DNA from: Methylovorus menthalis
GTDB lineage: Bacteria > Pseudomonadota > Gammaproteobacteria > Burkholderiales > Methylophilaceae
Reading direction: 5' to 3'
NCBI RefSeq assembly: GCF_020523625.1
Contig: NZ_JAJAQH010000004.1
Coordinates: 1-61,482, forward strand
DNA length: 61,482 bases
Numbering within the stretch: the stretch's first letter is position 1; the number at the start of each line of letters is the position of its first letter. Position numbers and translations under genes: made by a program. The notes below the pieces were generated by a model. The model was not told the origin of the DNA. It saw nothing but the letters and a program-made list of their open reading frames with translations, and made no database searches. Of the stretch, positions 18,134-27,640 are shown piece after piece.

Positions 18134-20788
18134 TTAAAGAGTCACCGGGTTTGGGCGGGTGATATCGATGTTGTATTTCTTGATCGCTTCAGCGGCCTTG
18201 GCTGCAGGCAGTTTGCCTTCGTCAGCCAGCGCCTTGAGGGCGGCCAGCACAACGTAGTAGCGGTCTACTTCGAAGAAGCTGCGCAAGGCTTCACGCGAAT
18301 CCGAACGGCCGAAACCATCGGTACCCAGCACGACATAGCGTTGCGGGATGAAGTTGCGGATCTGGTCAGCAAACGAACGCATGTAGTCAGTGGAGGCAAT
18401 GACCGGACCTTCGGCCTTGGACAGTTGTTGTGCCAAATAGCTTTGCTTTTGTTTCTTTTCCGGATTCAGCAGATTCCAGCGCTCGACATCCAGGCCTTCG
18501 CGACGCAGCTCGGTAAAGCTGGTCACGCTCCAGACATCGGCGGATACGCCCCAGTCTTTTTCCAGCAATTCGCCAGCGGCAATCACTTCGCGCAGAATCA
18601 CGCCGCTGCCCATGAGTTGCACCTTGGGGCCTTTGGCTTTGGATTTGCTGAAGTTGTAGATGCCCTTGAGTATGCCTTCTTCAGAACCTTTGGGCATGGC
18701 CGGATGGCTGTAGTTTTCGTTCATGAGGGTGATGTAGTAGTACACATCTTCCTGATTTTGCACCATGCGGCGCAGGCCTTCCTGAATGATCACGGCCAGC
18801 TCGTAAGCAAAGGTCGGATCATAGGAAATGCAATTCGGCACGGTGGCAGACATCAGGTGGCTGTGGCCATCTTCGTGTTGCAGGCCTTCGCCATTCAGCG
18901 TGGTGCGGCCAGCGGTTGCGCCCAGCAGGAAGCCACGTGTACGGCTGTCGCCAGCGGCCCAAGCCAGGTCGCCAATACGCTGGAAACCGAACATGGAGTA
19001 GAAGATGTAGAACGGGATCATCTGCACGCCGGTCACGCTGTAGGAGGTACCCGCCGCAATCCAGGACGAGAATGAACCGGCTTCGTTAATACCTTCTTCC
19101 AGAATCTGGCCGTCCTTGGATTCCTTGTAGAACATGACCTGGTCAGCATCCTGGGGCTCATACAGCTGGCCCAGGTGGGAGTAGATGCCGAGCTGGCGGA
19201 ACATGCCTTCCATACCAAAGGTACGGGCTTCATCCGGCACGATAGGGACCACGAATTTGCCCAGTTGCTTGTCGCGCACCAGCGTGGAGAGAATGCGAAC
19301 AAAGGCCATGGTGGTCGAGATTTCGCGCTCGCCGGTAGCACCTAGCATGTTCTCAAAGGCGGAAAGCTCGGGCACGGTCAGTTCGTTGCCCTTGCGGCGA
19401 CGTGATGGCACAAAACCGCCCATGGCTTCGCGACGCTGCTTCATGTATTGCATTTCAGGGCTGTCATCCGCAGGCTTGTAGAAGGACAGGTTTTCTACCT
19501 GTTCGTCTGTCAGCGGCAGATCAAAACGATCACGGAACGCCTTCAGCGAGGCAATATCCATGCTCTTTTGCTGGTGGGTCGTGTTATGACCTTCGCCAGC
19601 TTCGCCCATGCCGTAGCCCTTGACCGTCTTGGCCAGGATCACGGTAGGTTGACCCTTGTGGTTGACTGCCGAGTGGTAGGCCGCGTACACCTTGTGTGGA
19701 TCGTGGCCGCCGCGGTTGAGACGCCAGATATCCTCATCGGACATGGCGGCCACCATTTCCTTCAGCTCAGGATACTTGCCAAAGAAATGTTCGCGGGTAT
19801 AGGCGCCACCCTTGGCCTTGAAGTTCTGGTATTCGCCGTCCACGGCTTCTTCCATGCGCTTCTTGAGCAGGCCGTCCTTGTCCATGGCAAGCAATGGATC
19901 CCAGTAGGAACCCCAGATCACCTTGAGTACATTCCAGCCGGAACCACGGAAATCGGATTCCAGTTCCTGGATGATCTTGCCATTGCCGCGTACCGGGCCA
20001 TCCAGGCGTTGCAGATTACAGTTGATGACGAAAATCAGGTTGTCCAGCTTTTCGCGGGCGGCCAGTGAAATCGCACCCAGCGATTCCGGCTCATCCATTT
20101 CGCCGTCGCCGCAGAATACCCAGACCTTGCGATCGGAGGTATCGGCAATGCCGCGGTCATGCAGGTATTTCAGGAAGCGTGCGGTATAGATGCCTTGTAA
20201 TGGCCCCAGGCCCATGGACACCGTGGGGAATTGCCAGAAATCAGGCATCAACCATGGGTGTGGGTAGGATGACAGGCCGTTGCCGCCGGTCTCCATACGG
20301 AAATTGGATAATTGTTCTTCATCGATGCGGCCTTCAAGGAAGGCGCGGGCATACACCCCGGGGGAAGAGTGACCCTGAAACAGCACCAGGTCGCCACCGA
20401 AGTTATCGGAAGCGGCGCGGAAAAAATGGTTGAACCCGGTGTCATACAGGGTGGCAGCAGACTGGAAGCTGGCAATGTGGCCGCCGACGCCAGGGGATTT
20501 TTCATTGGCGCGCAATACCGTCATGATCGCGTTCCAGCGCACCAGTGCGCGGATCTTGCGTTCCATGGCGGTGTCACCCGGGTGCTTGGGCTGCAGGTGC
20601 GATGGAATGGTGTTAACGTAGGCCGTGGTGGCATTGTACGGAAGGTATGCGCCTGAGCGTCTTGCTTTGTCTACCAGGGTTTCGAGCAAAAAGTGCGCGC
20701 GTTCTGATCCCTCGTTCTCAAGTACCGCATCGATGGCTTCCAGCCACTCGTGGGTTTCTTGAGGGTCAATATCGGGGGTTAATGCCAT
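18134..20788 (-). CDS. aceE: pyruvate dehydrogenase E1 component (homodimeric)
   Basis: Thiamine-diphosphate enzyme that decarboxylates pyruvate and acetylates lipoyl-E2. 884 residues, the length of the homodimeric AceE class. The ThDP/Mg motif is GDGEMDEPES followed about 30 residues on by NCNLQ. I set the start at 20788 (MALTPDIDPQETHEWLEAI), which matches the AceE N-terminus and has GGAG nine bases upstream; a longer in-frame start (20839) adds 17 residues. It is the first gene of aceE-aceF-lpd, which feeds the TCA cycle with acetyl-CoA. No PdhR gene is nearby. Confidence 0.95.
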   Translation of the reverse strand: MALTPDIDPQETHEWLEAIDAVLENEGSERAHFLLETLVDKARRSGAYLPYNATTAYVNTIPSHLQPKHPGDTAMERKIRALVRWNAIMTVLRANEKSPGVGGHIASFQSAATLYDTGFNHFFRAASDNFGGDLVLFQGHSSPGVYARAFLEGRIDEEQLSNFRMETGGNGLSSYPHPWLMPDFWQFPTVSMGLGPLQGIYTARFLKYLHDRGIADTSDRKVWVFCGDGEMDEPESLGAISLAAREKLDNLIFVINCNLQRLDGPVRGNGKIIQELESDFRGSGWNVLKVIWGSYWDPLLAMDKDGLLKKRMEEAVDGEYQNFKAKGGAYTREHFFGKYPELKEMVAAMSDEDIWRLNRGGHDPHKVYAAYHSAVNHKGQPTVILAKTVKGYGMGEAGEGHNTTHQQKSMDIASLKAFRDRFDLPLTDEQVENLSFYKPADDSPEMQYMKQRREAMGGFVPSRRRKGNELTVPELSAFENMLGATGEREISTTMAFVRILSTLVRDKQLGKFVVPIVPDEARTFGMEGMFRQLGIYSHLGQLYEPQDADQVMFYKESKDGQILEEGINEAGSFSSWIAAGTSYSVTGVQMIPFYIFYSMFGFQRIGDLAWAAGDSRTRGFLLGATAGRTTLNGEGLQHEDGHSHLMSATVPNCISYDPTFAYELAVIIQEGLRRMVQNQEDVYYYITLMNENYSHPAMPKGSEEGILKGIYNFSKSKAKGPKVQLMGSGVILREVIAAGELLEKDWGVSADVWSVTSFTELRREGLDVERWNLLNPEKKQKQSYLAQQLSKAEGPVIASTDYMRSFADQIRNFIPQRYVVLGTDGFGRSDSREALRSFFEVDRYYVVLAALKALADEGKLPAAKAAEAIKKYNIDITRPNPVTL

Positions 20789-20921
20789 GTGAGAAGTCTC
20801 CGGGAAACTTTTGTCTATGCTGTAGGTATAATCAGCCAAGGACTTATTGTTGTGCTTGAACTGAAGCTTGAGTGCCGAGGCAGTTTTTGACTGACTGACT
20901 TAAGGCGATATATTGGCTTTT

Positions 20922-20938
20922 TTGACTATTTTGGTCAA
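20922..20938. promoter_or_regulatory. dyad upstream of aceE (possible operator/promoter)
   Basis: TTGAC (20922-20926) and GTCAA (20934-20938) form an inverted repeat in the 244-nt divergent region between aceE and the M17 peptidase gene. On the minus strand TTGACC here could act as a -35 box, but the -10 candidates are poor. Weak evidence only. Confidence 0.25.
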
Positions 20939-21032
20939 GTTAAGCATCTCCAGTAGATTTAAAACTTCTGCTGCTAAGTGCCCGCAAAATCTGAAAAATT
21001 TGTAACAAACTGTATACATTCCAAGAGGGTTT

Positions 21033-22508
21033 ATGGCTATCCAATTAAAGCAAAATGCGGCATATGCTGATGCCAGCCAGCTAAACAACGCGACGCATAT
21101 CCTGTTTGTACTCCCCGCCAAGCGGCCGCAGCATATCCCCCATGCATCGGTGCTGGATGCCAGAATGAAACGCCAGCGTAGTCAATATGCCGAACTCGCC
21201 AAATCCCCCTTGACCGCAGATTTGCCAGAAGGCGCCAAGGCAAGCTGGGTTGTGCTTGAGCAAAAGCAATCTGTGTTCCAGCGTCACACCTTGCTGCGCA
21301 AAGCGGTCAAGCCGCTGCTGGATGAGTCGCCCGCGCAATTGGTGATCGCGGTATATGGTGACGCGGAAGAGGCCGCGCAGGCAGCAGCAGAGGCGCTGTA
21401 TGTCACTGAGGTGAATGCAGCGGTGTTGCCTACCCGCAAATCCAAGCCAAAAAAACATGCGCTCAAGACGGTTCATTTGTACGGACACAAGCGTGCCGAC
21501 GGCTTTGCCACGGTGCGTGCGCGTGCCCAGGGCAATATTCTGGTGCGCCAGCTTACCGTATTGCCGCCGAATGAACTGACGCCCGCCCTCTACCGGGACC
21601 GTATCGCCGAGCTGGCAGCCAAGCATGGCTGGGACCATGAGAGCTTTGACATGAAGAAGCTCAGCAAAATGGGCGCCGGGGCATTTGTGGCCGTGGGCCA
21701 GGGCTCGGACCCGCTAGACGCAGCCATTGTGCATCTGCGCTATAAACCCAAGCATGCCAAAAAGCGCATCTCGCTGGTGGGCAAAGGTATCTGTTTTGAT
21801 ACCGGTGGCCATAATCTCAAGCCCGCTCGCTACATGAATGGCATGCATGAAGACATGAATGGCTCCGCCGTGGTGCTGGGGACGCTGCTTGCCGCTACCG
21901 AGGCAGGCTTGCCCGTGGAAATTGATGCCTGGCTTGCCATTGCGCAAAACCACATTGGCCCGCGAGCTTATAAACAGAATGACGTCATTACCGCGCTCAA
22001 CGGTACCACTATCGAGATTGTGCATACCGATGCCGAGGGCCGCATGGTGCTGGCAGACACGCTTACTTTGGCTTCACGCCAGAAGCCGGACCTGATGATC
22101 GACTTTGCCACCCTGACCGGCAGCATGGTGACGGCTGTGGGTAACCGCTACAGCGGTGTGCTGGGCAATCGCCCCGACATGCTGTGCCATGCGGTGGCGG
22201 CGGGGAATGAGGCGGGCGAGCGCGTGTGTGCATTCCCGTTTGATGCGGATTACGAGGAAGATCTGGATAGTGATATTGCCGATATCAAGCAATGCACGCT
22301 GGATTCGGACGCCGACCATATCATTGCGGCGCGTTTTCTCTCACGCTTTATCGAGGGCGATATTCCCTGGATGCATGTAGACCTCGCTGCCGTGAACCGC
22401 AAGGGTGGGCTGGGCGCCGTTGCCACCGATACCACCGGTTTCGGGGTTGGTTTTACCCTTAATGTAATAGCTTCTTTATATGGCATCCAAGGTGTGAGCA
22501 AGGCCTGA
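21033..22508 (+). CDS. M17-family leucyl aminopeptidase-like protein
   Basis: Cytosolic dizinc aminopeptidase family M17 (491 aa). The metal ligands and catalytic residues are all in place: Lys and Asp in GKGICFDTGG, Asp in MHEDMNG, and Asp, Glu and Arg in HTDAEGRMVLADTL. The loop after the first motif reads GGHNLKPARYMNGMHEDMNG instead of the more usual GGISIKP..MKYDM.GA, so it belongs to a divergent subgroup and not to typical PepA. Substrate range is unknown. It stands alone on + and is followed after 29 nt by a Crp/Fnr regulator gene, possibly co-transcribed. Confidence 0.88.
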   Translation: MAIQLKQNAAYADASQLNNATHILFVLPAKRPQHIPHASVLDARMKRQRSQYAELAKSPLTADLPEGAKASWVVLEQKQSVFQRHTLLRKAVKPLLDESPAQLVIAVYGDAEEAAQAAAEALYVTEVNAAVLPTRKSKPKKHALKTVHLYGHKRADGFATVRARAQGNILVRQLTVLPPNELTPALYRDRIAELAAKHGWDHESFDMKKLSKMGAGAFVAVGQGSDPLDAAIVHLRYKPKHAKKRISLVGKGICFDTGGHNLKPARYMNGMHEDMNGSAVVLGTLLAATEAGLPVEIDAWLAIAQNHIGPRAYKQNDVITALNGTTIEIVHTDAEGRMVLADTLTLASRQKPDLMIDFATLTGSMVTAVGNRYSGVLGNRPDMLCHAVAAGNEAGERVCAFPFDADYEEDLDSDIADIKQCTLDSDADHIIAARFLSRFIEGDIPWMHVDLAAVNRKGGLGAVATDTTGFGVGFTLNVIASLYGIQGVSKA

Positions 22509-22537
22509 CGCCATCAGTCAATATTCACGGGGGAGCG

Positions 22538-23209
22538 ATGCCACAAATTAAGCCCATAACGGATCTGGAGTGGTTGGTACAGTTTCCCGCGCTGACGGCA
22601 CTGGAGCCCGAGGCGCGGAGCTTGCTGCTGAAACATGCGAAGATGGTGGAAGCTCCCATCGGCACGATAGGCTATGAAGAGGGCACGCCGTGTCATGCTT
22701 ATGTGCTGAGGTTGGCTGGCCAGTCGCGCGTATACAAACTATCCAGTAGCGGCCGTGAAATTTTGCTCTATCGCGTCACCGGCGGCGAAACCTGCGTGCT
22801 GACCACCACCTGTCTGTTGGGCTCCAGCGATTATCCGGCATCCACTATTGTAGAAGAGCCGATACGCGACATTCTGGTGCCTGCCGCTGCCTTTCATGAA
22901 ATGATGCTGGAGTCGCGGGTATTCCGCCGTTTTGTCATGGAAAACTATGGCGCCTTGATCAGTGACCTGATTGTGCTGCTGGACGAAGTGGCCTTTCACA
23001 GCCTGGATGCCAGGCTCGCGAAGCTGCTGCTGGATGAGCCCGGCGACCAGGTCCGCCGTACGCATCAGCAGCTTGCCGATGAACTGGGTACCGCCCGTGA
23101 GGTGGTCAGCCGCCAGCTCAAGCGCTTCGAGATGAAGGGCTGGCTGGCGTTGGGGCGAGGGCAGCTGGAGTTACTGGACCGTGCGGCCCTGAAGCGTATG
23201 ACCCAATAA
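22538..23209 (+). CDS. Crp/Fnr-family transcriptional regulator
   Basis: 223 residues: an N-terminal cyclic-nucleotide-binding-type beta barrel (about 20-140, with SSSGREILLYRVTGGETCVLTTTCLLG) and a C-terminal winged helix (THQQLADELGTAREVVSRQLKRFE). The GETC.LTT.CLLG segment is typical of a Crp/Fnr subgroup whose ligand is not settled. The Fnr-type N-terminal cysteine cluster is absent, so it is not a standard oxygen-sensing Fnr. The 3' end overlaps the pentapeptide gene on the opposite strand by 39 nt. Targets are unknown. Confidence 0.88.
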   Translation: MPQIKPITDLEWLVQFPALTALEPEARSLLLKHAKMVEAPIGTIGYEEGTPCHAYVLRLAGQSRVYKLSSSGREILLYRVTGGETCVLTTTCLLGSSDYPASTIVEEPIRDILVPAAAFHEMMLESRVFRRFVMENYGALISDLIVLLDEVAFHSLDARLAKLLLDEPGDQVRRTHQQLADELGTAREVVSRQLKRFEMKGWLALGRGQLELLDRAALKRMTQ

Positions 23210-24241
23210 GCATCGGCTATTGGTGGCCGTTTGCGCGGCGCTGGACTTGCTCGCGACAGGCAGTGCGCAGTCCACGCATTTCCCTTTGGCGATGTCATAC
23301 CCGTCAATCGCTTCCAGCCCGCTGACCTTGGTCATGATGGTGCCATCCAGAATAGCTTCTTTCATATTGGCACCGCTGATATCGGCTCCGGTCAGGTCAG
23401 CCTTGCTCAGGTCGGCCCTGAACAAATCGGTATTGCGCAAGTTGGCACCCCGGAAATTGGCGAACTGAAAATTCGAGCGATTGATGTCTGCCCCTTCAAA
23501 ATCGGTATCGGCAAAATTGCCGCCCACCGCGTCAAAACGCATGGCGCCCATGGGCTGATTGCCAATATCCAGGCCAAAGCGGCCGTGGGTGATATGGGCC
23601 TCGCTCATGTCTACATTGCCTAGCGTGCCTATCATGCGTGCATTCTCAAGATTGGCGTTCTTGAAATTCGTCTTGTCGAAAATGGCCTGGAAGATGCTCG
23701 CATTTTTCAAATTGGCGCCGCTGAGGTTGGTTTTTTCCAGTCGCGCCAGATTCAGATAAGCCCCTTCGAGATTTGCGCCGCTCAAGTCTGCTCCGCGCAG
23801 ATAAGCCCCGAAGAAGCTGGTGTTCTGCATATTGCAATGCCGCAGGTCCATGCCATCCAGTTCCAGATAACCAGCATCCCGATTGGATAAATCGCAATGT
23901 GCACTTTTGATCTGGTTAATGGCGTCATCCTGGCTGATTTCCCCCCGCTCCTGCATGACTTCCTTGTCTTTGGCTGGTGATGGGGCAGCCTGTGTTTCAT
24001 AAAAGGCATTCGCTTTGCGCAACATGGCGTCCGGATTTGCCATAAAAGCGTCTTTCCCCTCTTGATTGCTGAAGCAGTAGGTTTTGCCTTTGAAGATTGT
24101 CTGGATGCTGCAATCGGTATTGACGACGGCGCCCTGAGCAAGGCCATTGGTGCATTGATTGCCAAACTCGCCCGCCAGGGCAGGTGTGCCAATCAGAGAT
24201 AAGGCCAGCAGGCTAAAGCTGTGCAAGAAGTGTCTGTTCAT
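23171..24241 (-). CDS. secreted pentapeptide-repeat protein with YHS-like domain
   Basis: 356-residue exported protein: signal peptide (ends about TPALAG), a YHS-like segment (GKTYCFSNQEGKDAFMANPD; such domains often bind metal or handle heavy metals), then about 190 residues of pentapeptide repeats of the A(D/N)Lxx type (GADLSGANLEGAYLNLARL and on), which fold as a right-handed beta helix. A short Cys-containing tail (GKCVDCALP) follows. I set the start at 24241 (MNRHFLHSF); in-frame ATGs upstream only add Met-Glu repeats. The combination is unusual. Function is unknown. Confidence 0.8.
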   Translation of the reverse strand: MNRHFLHSFSLLALSLIGTPALAGEFGNQCTNGLAQGAVVNTDCSIQTIFKGKTYCFSNQEGKDAFMANPDAMLRKANAFYETQAAPSPAKDKEVMQERGEISQDDAINQIKSAHCDLSNRDAGYLELDGMDLRHCNMQNTSFFGAYLRGADLSGANLEGAYLNLARLEKTNLSGANLKNASIFQAIFDKTNFKNANLENARMIGTLGNVDMSEAHITHGRFGLDIGNQPMGAMRFDAVGGNFADTDFEGADINRSNFQFANFRGANLRNTDLFRADLSKADLTGADISGANMKEAILDGTIMTKVSGLEAIDGYDIAKGKCVDCALPVASKSSAAQTATNSRCLLGHTLQGRTVQ

Positions 24242-24463
24242 TTCCATTTCCATCTCCATTGTTGGTTGCCCCATGCCACCTGGGTGGCCATGAGTTGCAT
24301 TATGTTTTTTATATGAGGATCGGTTGATCCGTCACCGAGTATCGGCTTGAGGTGGAGATTGCACAGTAACTTCAGTCACATAGGGCAAACAATGTGAGCC
24401 TGGATCACTCAGGGAGTGAAGGCGTTGAGGAGTGGCGGCCTGGTAGCCCAGAGTGCGTGAGAT

Positions 24464-26170
24464 TTAAGGCGCGCTTGTTTGTGCCGATTTGCGCCGTTTG
24501 ATCTGCCGCCACAACCAGCTGTCGGCCAATTGCTGGTCATGCAGCATGTAACGCATGGTTTTGAAATCACCCAGGGCGTAGGTGGTGGTGCTCTTGGCGT
24601 TGTCATGCCCGCAAAACAGGATGCGGTCGCCACGTTCCAATACGGTATCTGCTTCTGGCAATAGCAGGGGCTGATTCCGCCGCAGTATCATCAGCGGCAC
24701 AATCGGCAGGGTTGCGGCGCGATCATTGGGGTTGCGCAGGATGTCGGCCAGCGTAATGGGCTCATGCGCCAGCATGTGAAACAGGGCTGGCGTGTTTTCG
24801 TTGGTGATGCTGATGGCCCAGGTTTCCGGGACATTTTCGCCGACGGTTTCCACTAGGCGCTGGATCAGGCTGTTTGCCCAGGCATTACTTTGCAGCCTTA
24901 CTAGACTCAGGAATTGCGCCAGCAGTGGCGAAATCATGTTGGCCAGGCATTCATGCGCAATGATGTCGCTGGGCTCCATGGTGATATCTGCCTTGAAGTG
25001 CTCGAACAGCGCGGCGTTGAAACGCTTGTTCTTGCGCAATACCACAAACAGATCCGGGTTCATTTCCCGCGCGGTCATCACAATAGACAGGTTGTTGATG
25101 TCGTCATTGGTACCCGCCACGATACCGACCGCTTCATGCACGCCCGCCTGTTGCAGTGTCTCTTTCTCGGTGCCATTGCCCACGATACATTCCTTGCAGC
25201 CGGTGCGTTCCGGGTCAGCCTCAATGATGGTGGTAACGATGTGCTCCAGCTCCAGATTCTGCACGACCGAACGGCCAAAGCGGCCATAGCCGCAAACGAT
25301 CCATTTGCCGATGGGCGGACAAATCGGCGACTTCAGGCTTTCCCCAGGCACCCCGGTTAACCATTCATGCAGCAGGTAAGTGCCGATGGCGTGCACTTCC
25401 ATCGCCAGATGGTCACCGAAAATCGTGTAAGGGTTGATGATGTGGTCGGTGCCAAACGATGCCATGTTGGAAGCCGTTTGCTCGGTTTCAGCACGCCCAA
25501 GCACACGTAGTTCCGGGCTGATCAGCTTCACCGCTACGGCAATGGCGAGATTGGCATGGTCATCATCGGTGAGTGCGGCTACGCCTTGGCACATCGGGTT
25601 TTTCAGCCCGGCACGCAACAGGGTTTCAGGTAGCTTGGCATCTGCGCACAAATTGGGGATATCAAACTGGTAGTCTTCCAGCTCCAGTTCATTGATGCGC
25701 TCTTGCTCCATTTCGATCACCACCACGCGCACTTCATTCTTATCCAGCGCGCGCACCAGCAGGCTGCCGGTTTCACCATAGCCGCAGACGATATAAAACG
25801 GCTCCAGCAGGTGGTGCACCTCGCGGGCAAAGCGTGAGGTGGTAAAGGCCTGGCGCAGGCCCGGGTCCTGGAACAGGGTAATGATCTTACCGATGGCATA
25901 AAACCAGGGGATCACGGTGAGGTAAATGGAAAACGACATCCACATGCGTTGTGCGGTGGAGTAGGGGAAAGGCACTTCGCCAAAGCCAATGGTGGTCGCG
26001 GTATAGCTGATGACGTAAAACGCTTCAAAAATGCTGAGCCGCCATGGATGACCATCCGGGTCTACGCCGGGCATGAGTGACATGCCAGCGACTGCGATGG
26101 TGTAGCTGACAATCACCGCGATGATAGGCAGGCGCATGCGCCTGAGAATCAGAAACAGGATGTTGTTCAC
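24464..26170 (-). CDS. potassium channel with two RCK/TrkA-N domains
   Basis: 568 residues. Two N-terminal membrane helices flank a pore loop with filter TTIGFGEVPFP (TxGFGE, a K+ channel variant of TVGYGD). Two tandem NAD-binding RCK domains follow, starting at FYIVCGYGETG and KWIVCGYGRFGRS, each with an acidic end-of-strand-2 residue. It would gate K+ flux by nucleotide or ion binding. The next gene on the strand is a small membrane protein 33 nt downstream toward 26204 in genome order (upstream in transcription). A role in K+ homeostasis is inferred from family. Confidence 0.88.
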   Translation of the reverse strand: MNNILFLILRRMRLPIIAVIVSYTIAVAGMSLMPGVDPDGHPWRLSIFEAFYVISYTATTIGFGEVPFPYSTAQRMWMSFSIYLTVIPWFYAIGKIITLFQDPGLRQAFTTSRFAREVHHLLEPFYIVCGYGETGSLLVRALDKNEVRVVVIEMEQERINELELEDYQFDIPNLCADAKLPETLLRAGLKNPMCQGVAALTDDDHANLAIAVAVKLISPELRVLGRAETEQTASNMASFGTDHIINPYTIFGDHLAMEVHAIGTYLLHEWLTGVPGESLKSPICPPIGKWIVCGYGRFGRSVVQNLELEHIVTTIIEADPERTGCKECIVGNGTEKETLQQAGVHEAVGIVAGTNDDINNLSIVMTAREMNPDLFVVLRKNKRFNAALFEHFKADITMEPSDIIAHECLANMISPLLAQFLSLVRLQSNAWANSLIQRLVETVGENVPETWAISITNENTPALFHMLAHEPITLADILRNPNDRAATLPIVPLMILRRNQPLLLPEADTVLERGDRILFCGHDNAKSTTTYALGDFKTMRYMLHDQQLADSWLWRQIKRRKSAQTSAP

Positions 26171-26203
26171 GGCGCGGCGGCTTTACGGTTGACTTGCCTT
26201 GGC

Positions 26204-26578
26204 CTAGCGCTTGATCTGGATGGTTTCTGCAATCAGTAGCACAACCGAGGTGATGTTGGCGAGCAAGGCTCCACCCGACAGTGACACTACGCTGACAATC
26301 ACGCTGGGGTCATCGCCCTGTGTGCCCGCTGCTGCCCAGAGGATGGCCGCGGCAATCAGTTGAAGATCCGCTACCAGGCTGGTGGCCAGGTGGATCGCGC
26401 CAATGTGCGTGCGGTCGCCGAACTTGAGTACGGTGGCAATCAGGTTTACCACAATCGCGATGTAAAGCTCATACGCGTGGTGATGGTGCGGGTTATCGAT
26501 GTCGCCGATAAAAAAGCCGAAATTCAGCGTCAATGCCAACAGGATAAAAAAACCGAAAATGACTTTCTCGAGATTCAT
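26204..26578 (-). CDS. small membrane protein, DUF6394-like
   Basis: 124 residues with about four hydrophobic helices (residues 7-24, 40-50, 64-85 and 96-117). It carries the conserved-looking loop FFIGDIDNPHHHHAYELY and VNLIATVLKFGDRTHIGA. I believe it belongs to the DUF6394 family but cannot check. It lies 33 nt upstream of the K+ channel gene on the same strand, so the two probably share a transcript. A role as a partner of the channel is an inference from position. Confidence 0.7.
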   Translation of the reverse strand: MNLEKVIFGFFILLALTLNFGFFIGDIDNPHHHHAYELYIAIVVNLIATVLKFGDRTHIGAIHLATSLVADLQLIAAAILWAAAGTQGDDPSVIVSVVSLSGGALLANITSVVLLIAETIQIKR

Positions 26579-26653
26579 GGTATTCCCTTGTGCGGATGAT
26601 GCTAAAAGCGGTTGCCCATTATGCAGAGCTTGCCAAGGCTGGACAAGCGTTGC

Positions 26654-27640
26654 CTATGCCAGTAACCACGCGCCGGTTTGCAGCAGCAGGCGCTGACAAT
26701 GCTGGCTTTGCAGTCGTGTGTTTACTTGCTGCGGTAGTGCCTCTTCATCTGGCTGCATGGCCGCTATCGCATCCTGCAGCCAATGATATTCGGTCAGCAA
26801 TGCAGCGGGGGTGCTCGTGTACGCCTGCAACGCATTGACCAGATATTGCAATGTGCTGCGGATCTCGGCGATGGCATGCTGCTGGAGTTCCGTGGCATCG
26901 GCTTCCAGCAGGGCTTGCTTGCTTTGCAGATGATGCAGACATGCCCAGGCCAGTTTGGTGAGGCCTTCTTTATCCAGCATGTCCGGCAATGTGGCTGGAG
27001 TCAACACTGAAAGCTCGGGCGGCAGTGTGCGGTAATGCCCATAACCGCGCTGCGCCTTGCTGATGTTTTCGATGGTGAGCGGAATGTCCGCTTGCAAGGC
27101 GAGCGCTAGCGAAAATACCTGTGCAGCATCGCCACTTTTCAGCTCGATTTCCACCTCGCTGATGGTTTCGCGGATATCGCTACCTACCTCCAGCTCGCCC
27201 AGATCAAGTGCCACTTCCAGCGCCGTGCCGTCCGGCATGCGTAACTGCCATTCGGTGCGCTCCACATCGGTAAGAAAGATAGGCTGCAAGGCATCGCGCA
27301 ACGCACTGTCAGCAAAAATGGCGGCGAGTGCGGGTTCGGTGATTTTGCTGAAATCAGGGCTGCTGCCGTTGATGATGTCTTCCCACTCCATGCGCTGGTG
27401 GAGGCCGGCGACGGAGGAGCCTGCAGCTTTTACCGCCTGAAACCAGCCGCCCGACATGCTGCGCACGCGCAGACTGATCTCGGCATTCAGCAAACCCAGC
27501 TCGGGTGTGTCGAAGTAGGTGCTGATGAGCTGGCGTGTAAGCGGGCCATGCTCCAGCCCGTGTTTGAGTGCAGGGTGATTGAACAGGAAGGGGGCATCCG
27601 CCGCGTCTATGCGCAGCTTCAGTTCTATTTCATTTGGCAT
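26654..27640 (-). CDS. CYTH-domain protein (inorganic triphosphatase-like)
   Basis: 328 residues. The N-terminal CYTH domain starts with the family mark EIELKLRI (ExExK) and continues with STYFDTPELGL, LRVRS, VERTEWQL and EVEIELKSG, so the triphosphate tunnel residues are present. The C-terminal 120 residues are helical and Gln/Leu-rich, in the place where YgiF-type proteins have a CHAD domain, but shorter and lacking clear CHAD histidines. The likely activity is hydrolysis of inorganic triphosphate. The start overlaps by 11 nt the ParA gene that precedes it on the strand. Confidence 0.8.
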   Translation of the reverse strand: MPNEIELKLRIDAADAPFLFNHPALKHGLEHGPLTRQLISTYFDTPELGLLNAEISLRVRSMSGGWFQAVKAAGSSVAGLHQRMEWEDIINGSSPDFSKITEPALAAIFADSALRDALQPIFLTDVERTEWQLRMPDGTALEVALDLGELEVGSDIRETISEVEIELKSGDAAQVFSLALALQADIPLTIENISKAQRGYGHYRTLPPELSVLTPATLPDMLDKEGLTKLAWACLHHLQSKQALLEADATELQQHAIAEIRSTLQYLVNALQAYTSTPAALLTEYHWLQDAIAAMQPDEEALPQQVNTRLQSQHCQRLLLQTGAWLLA

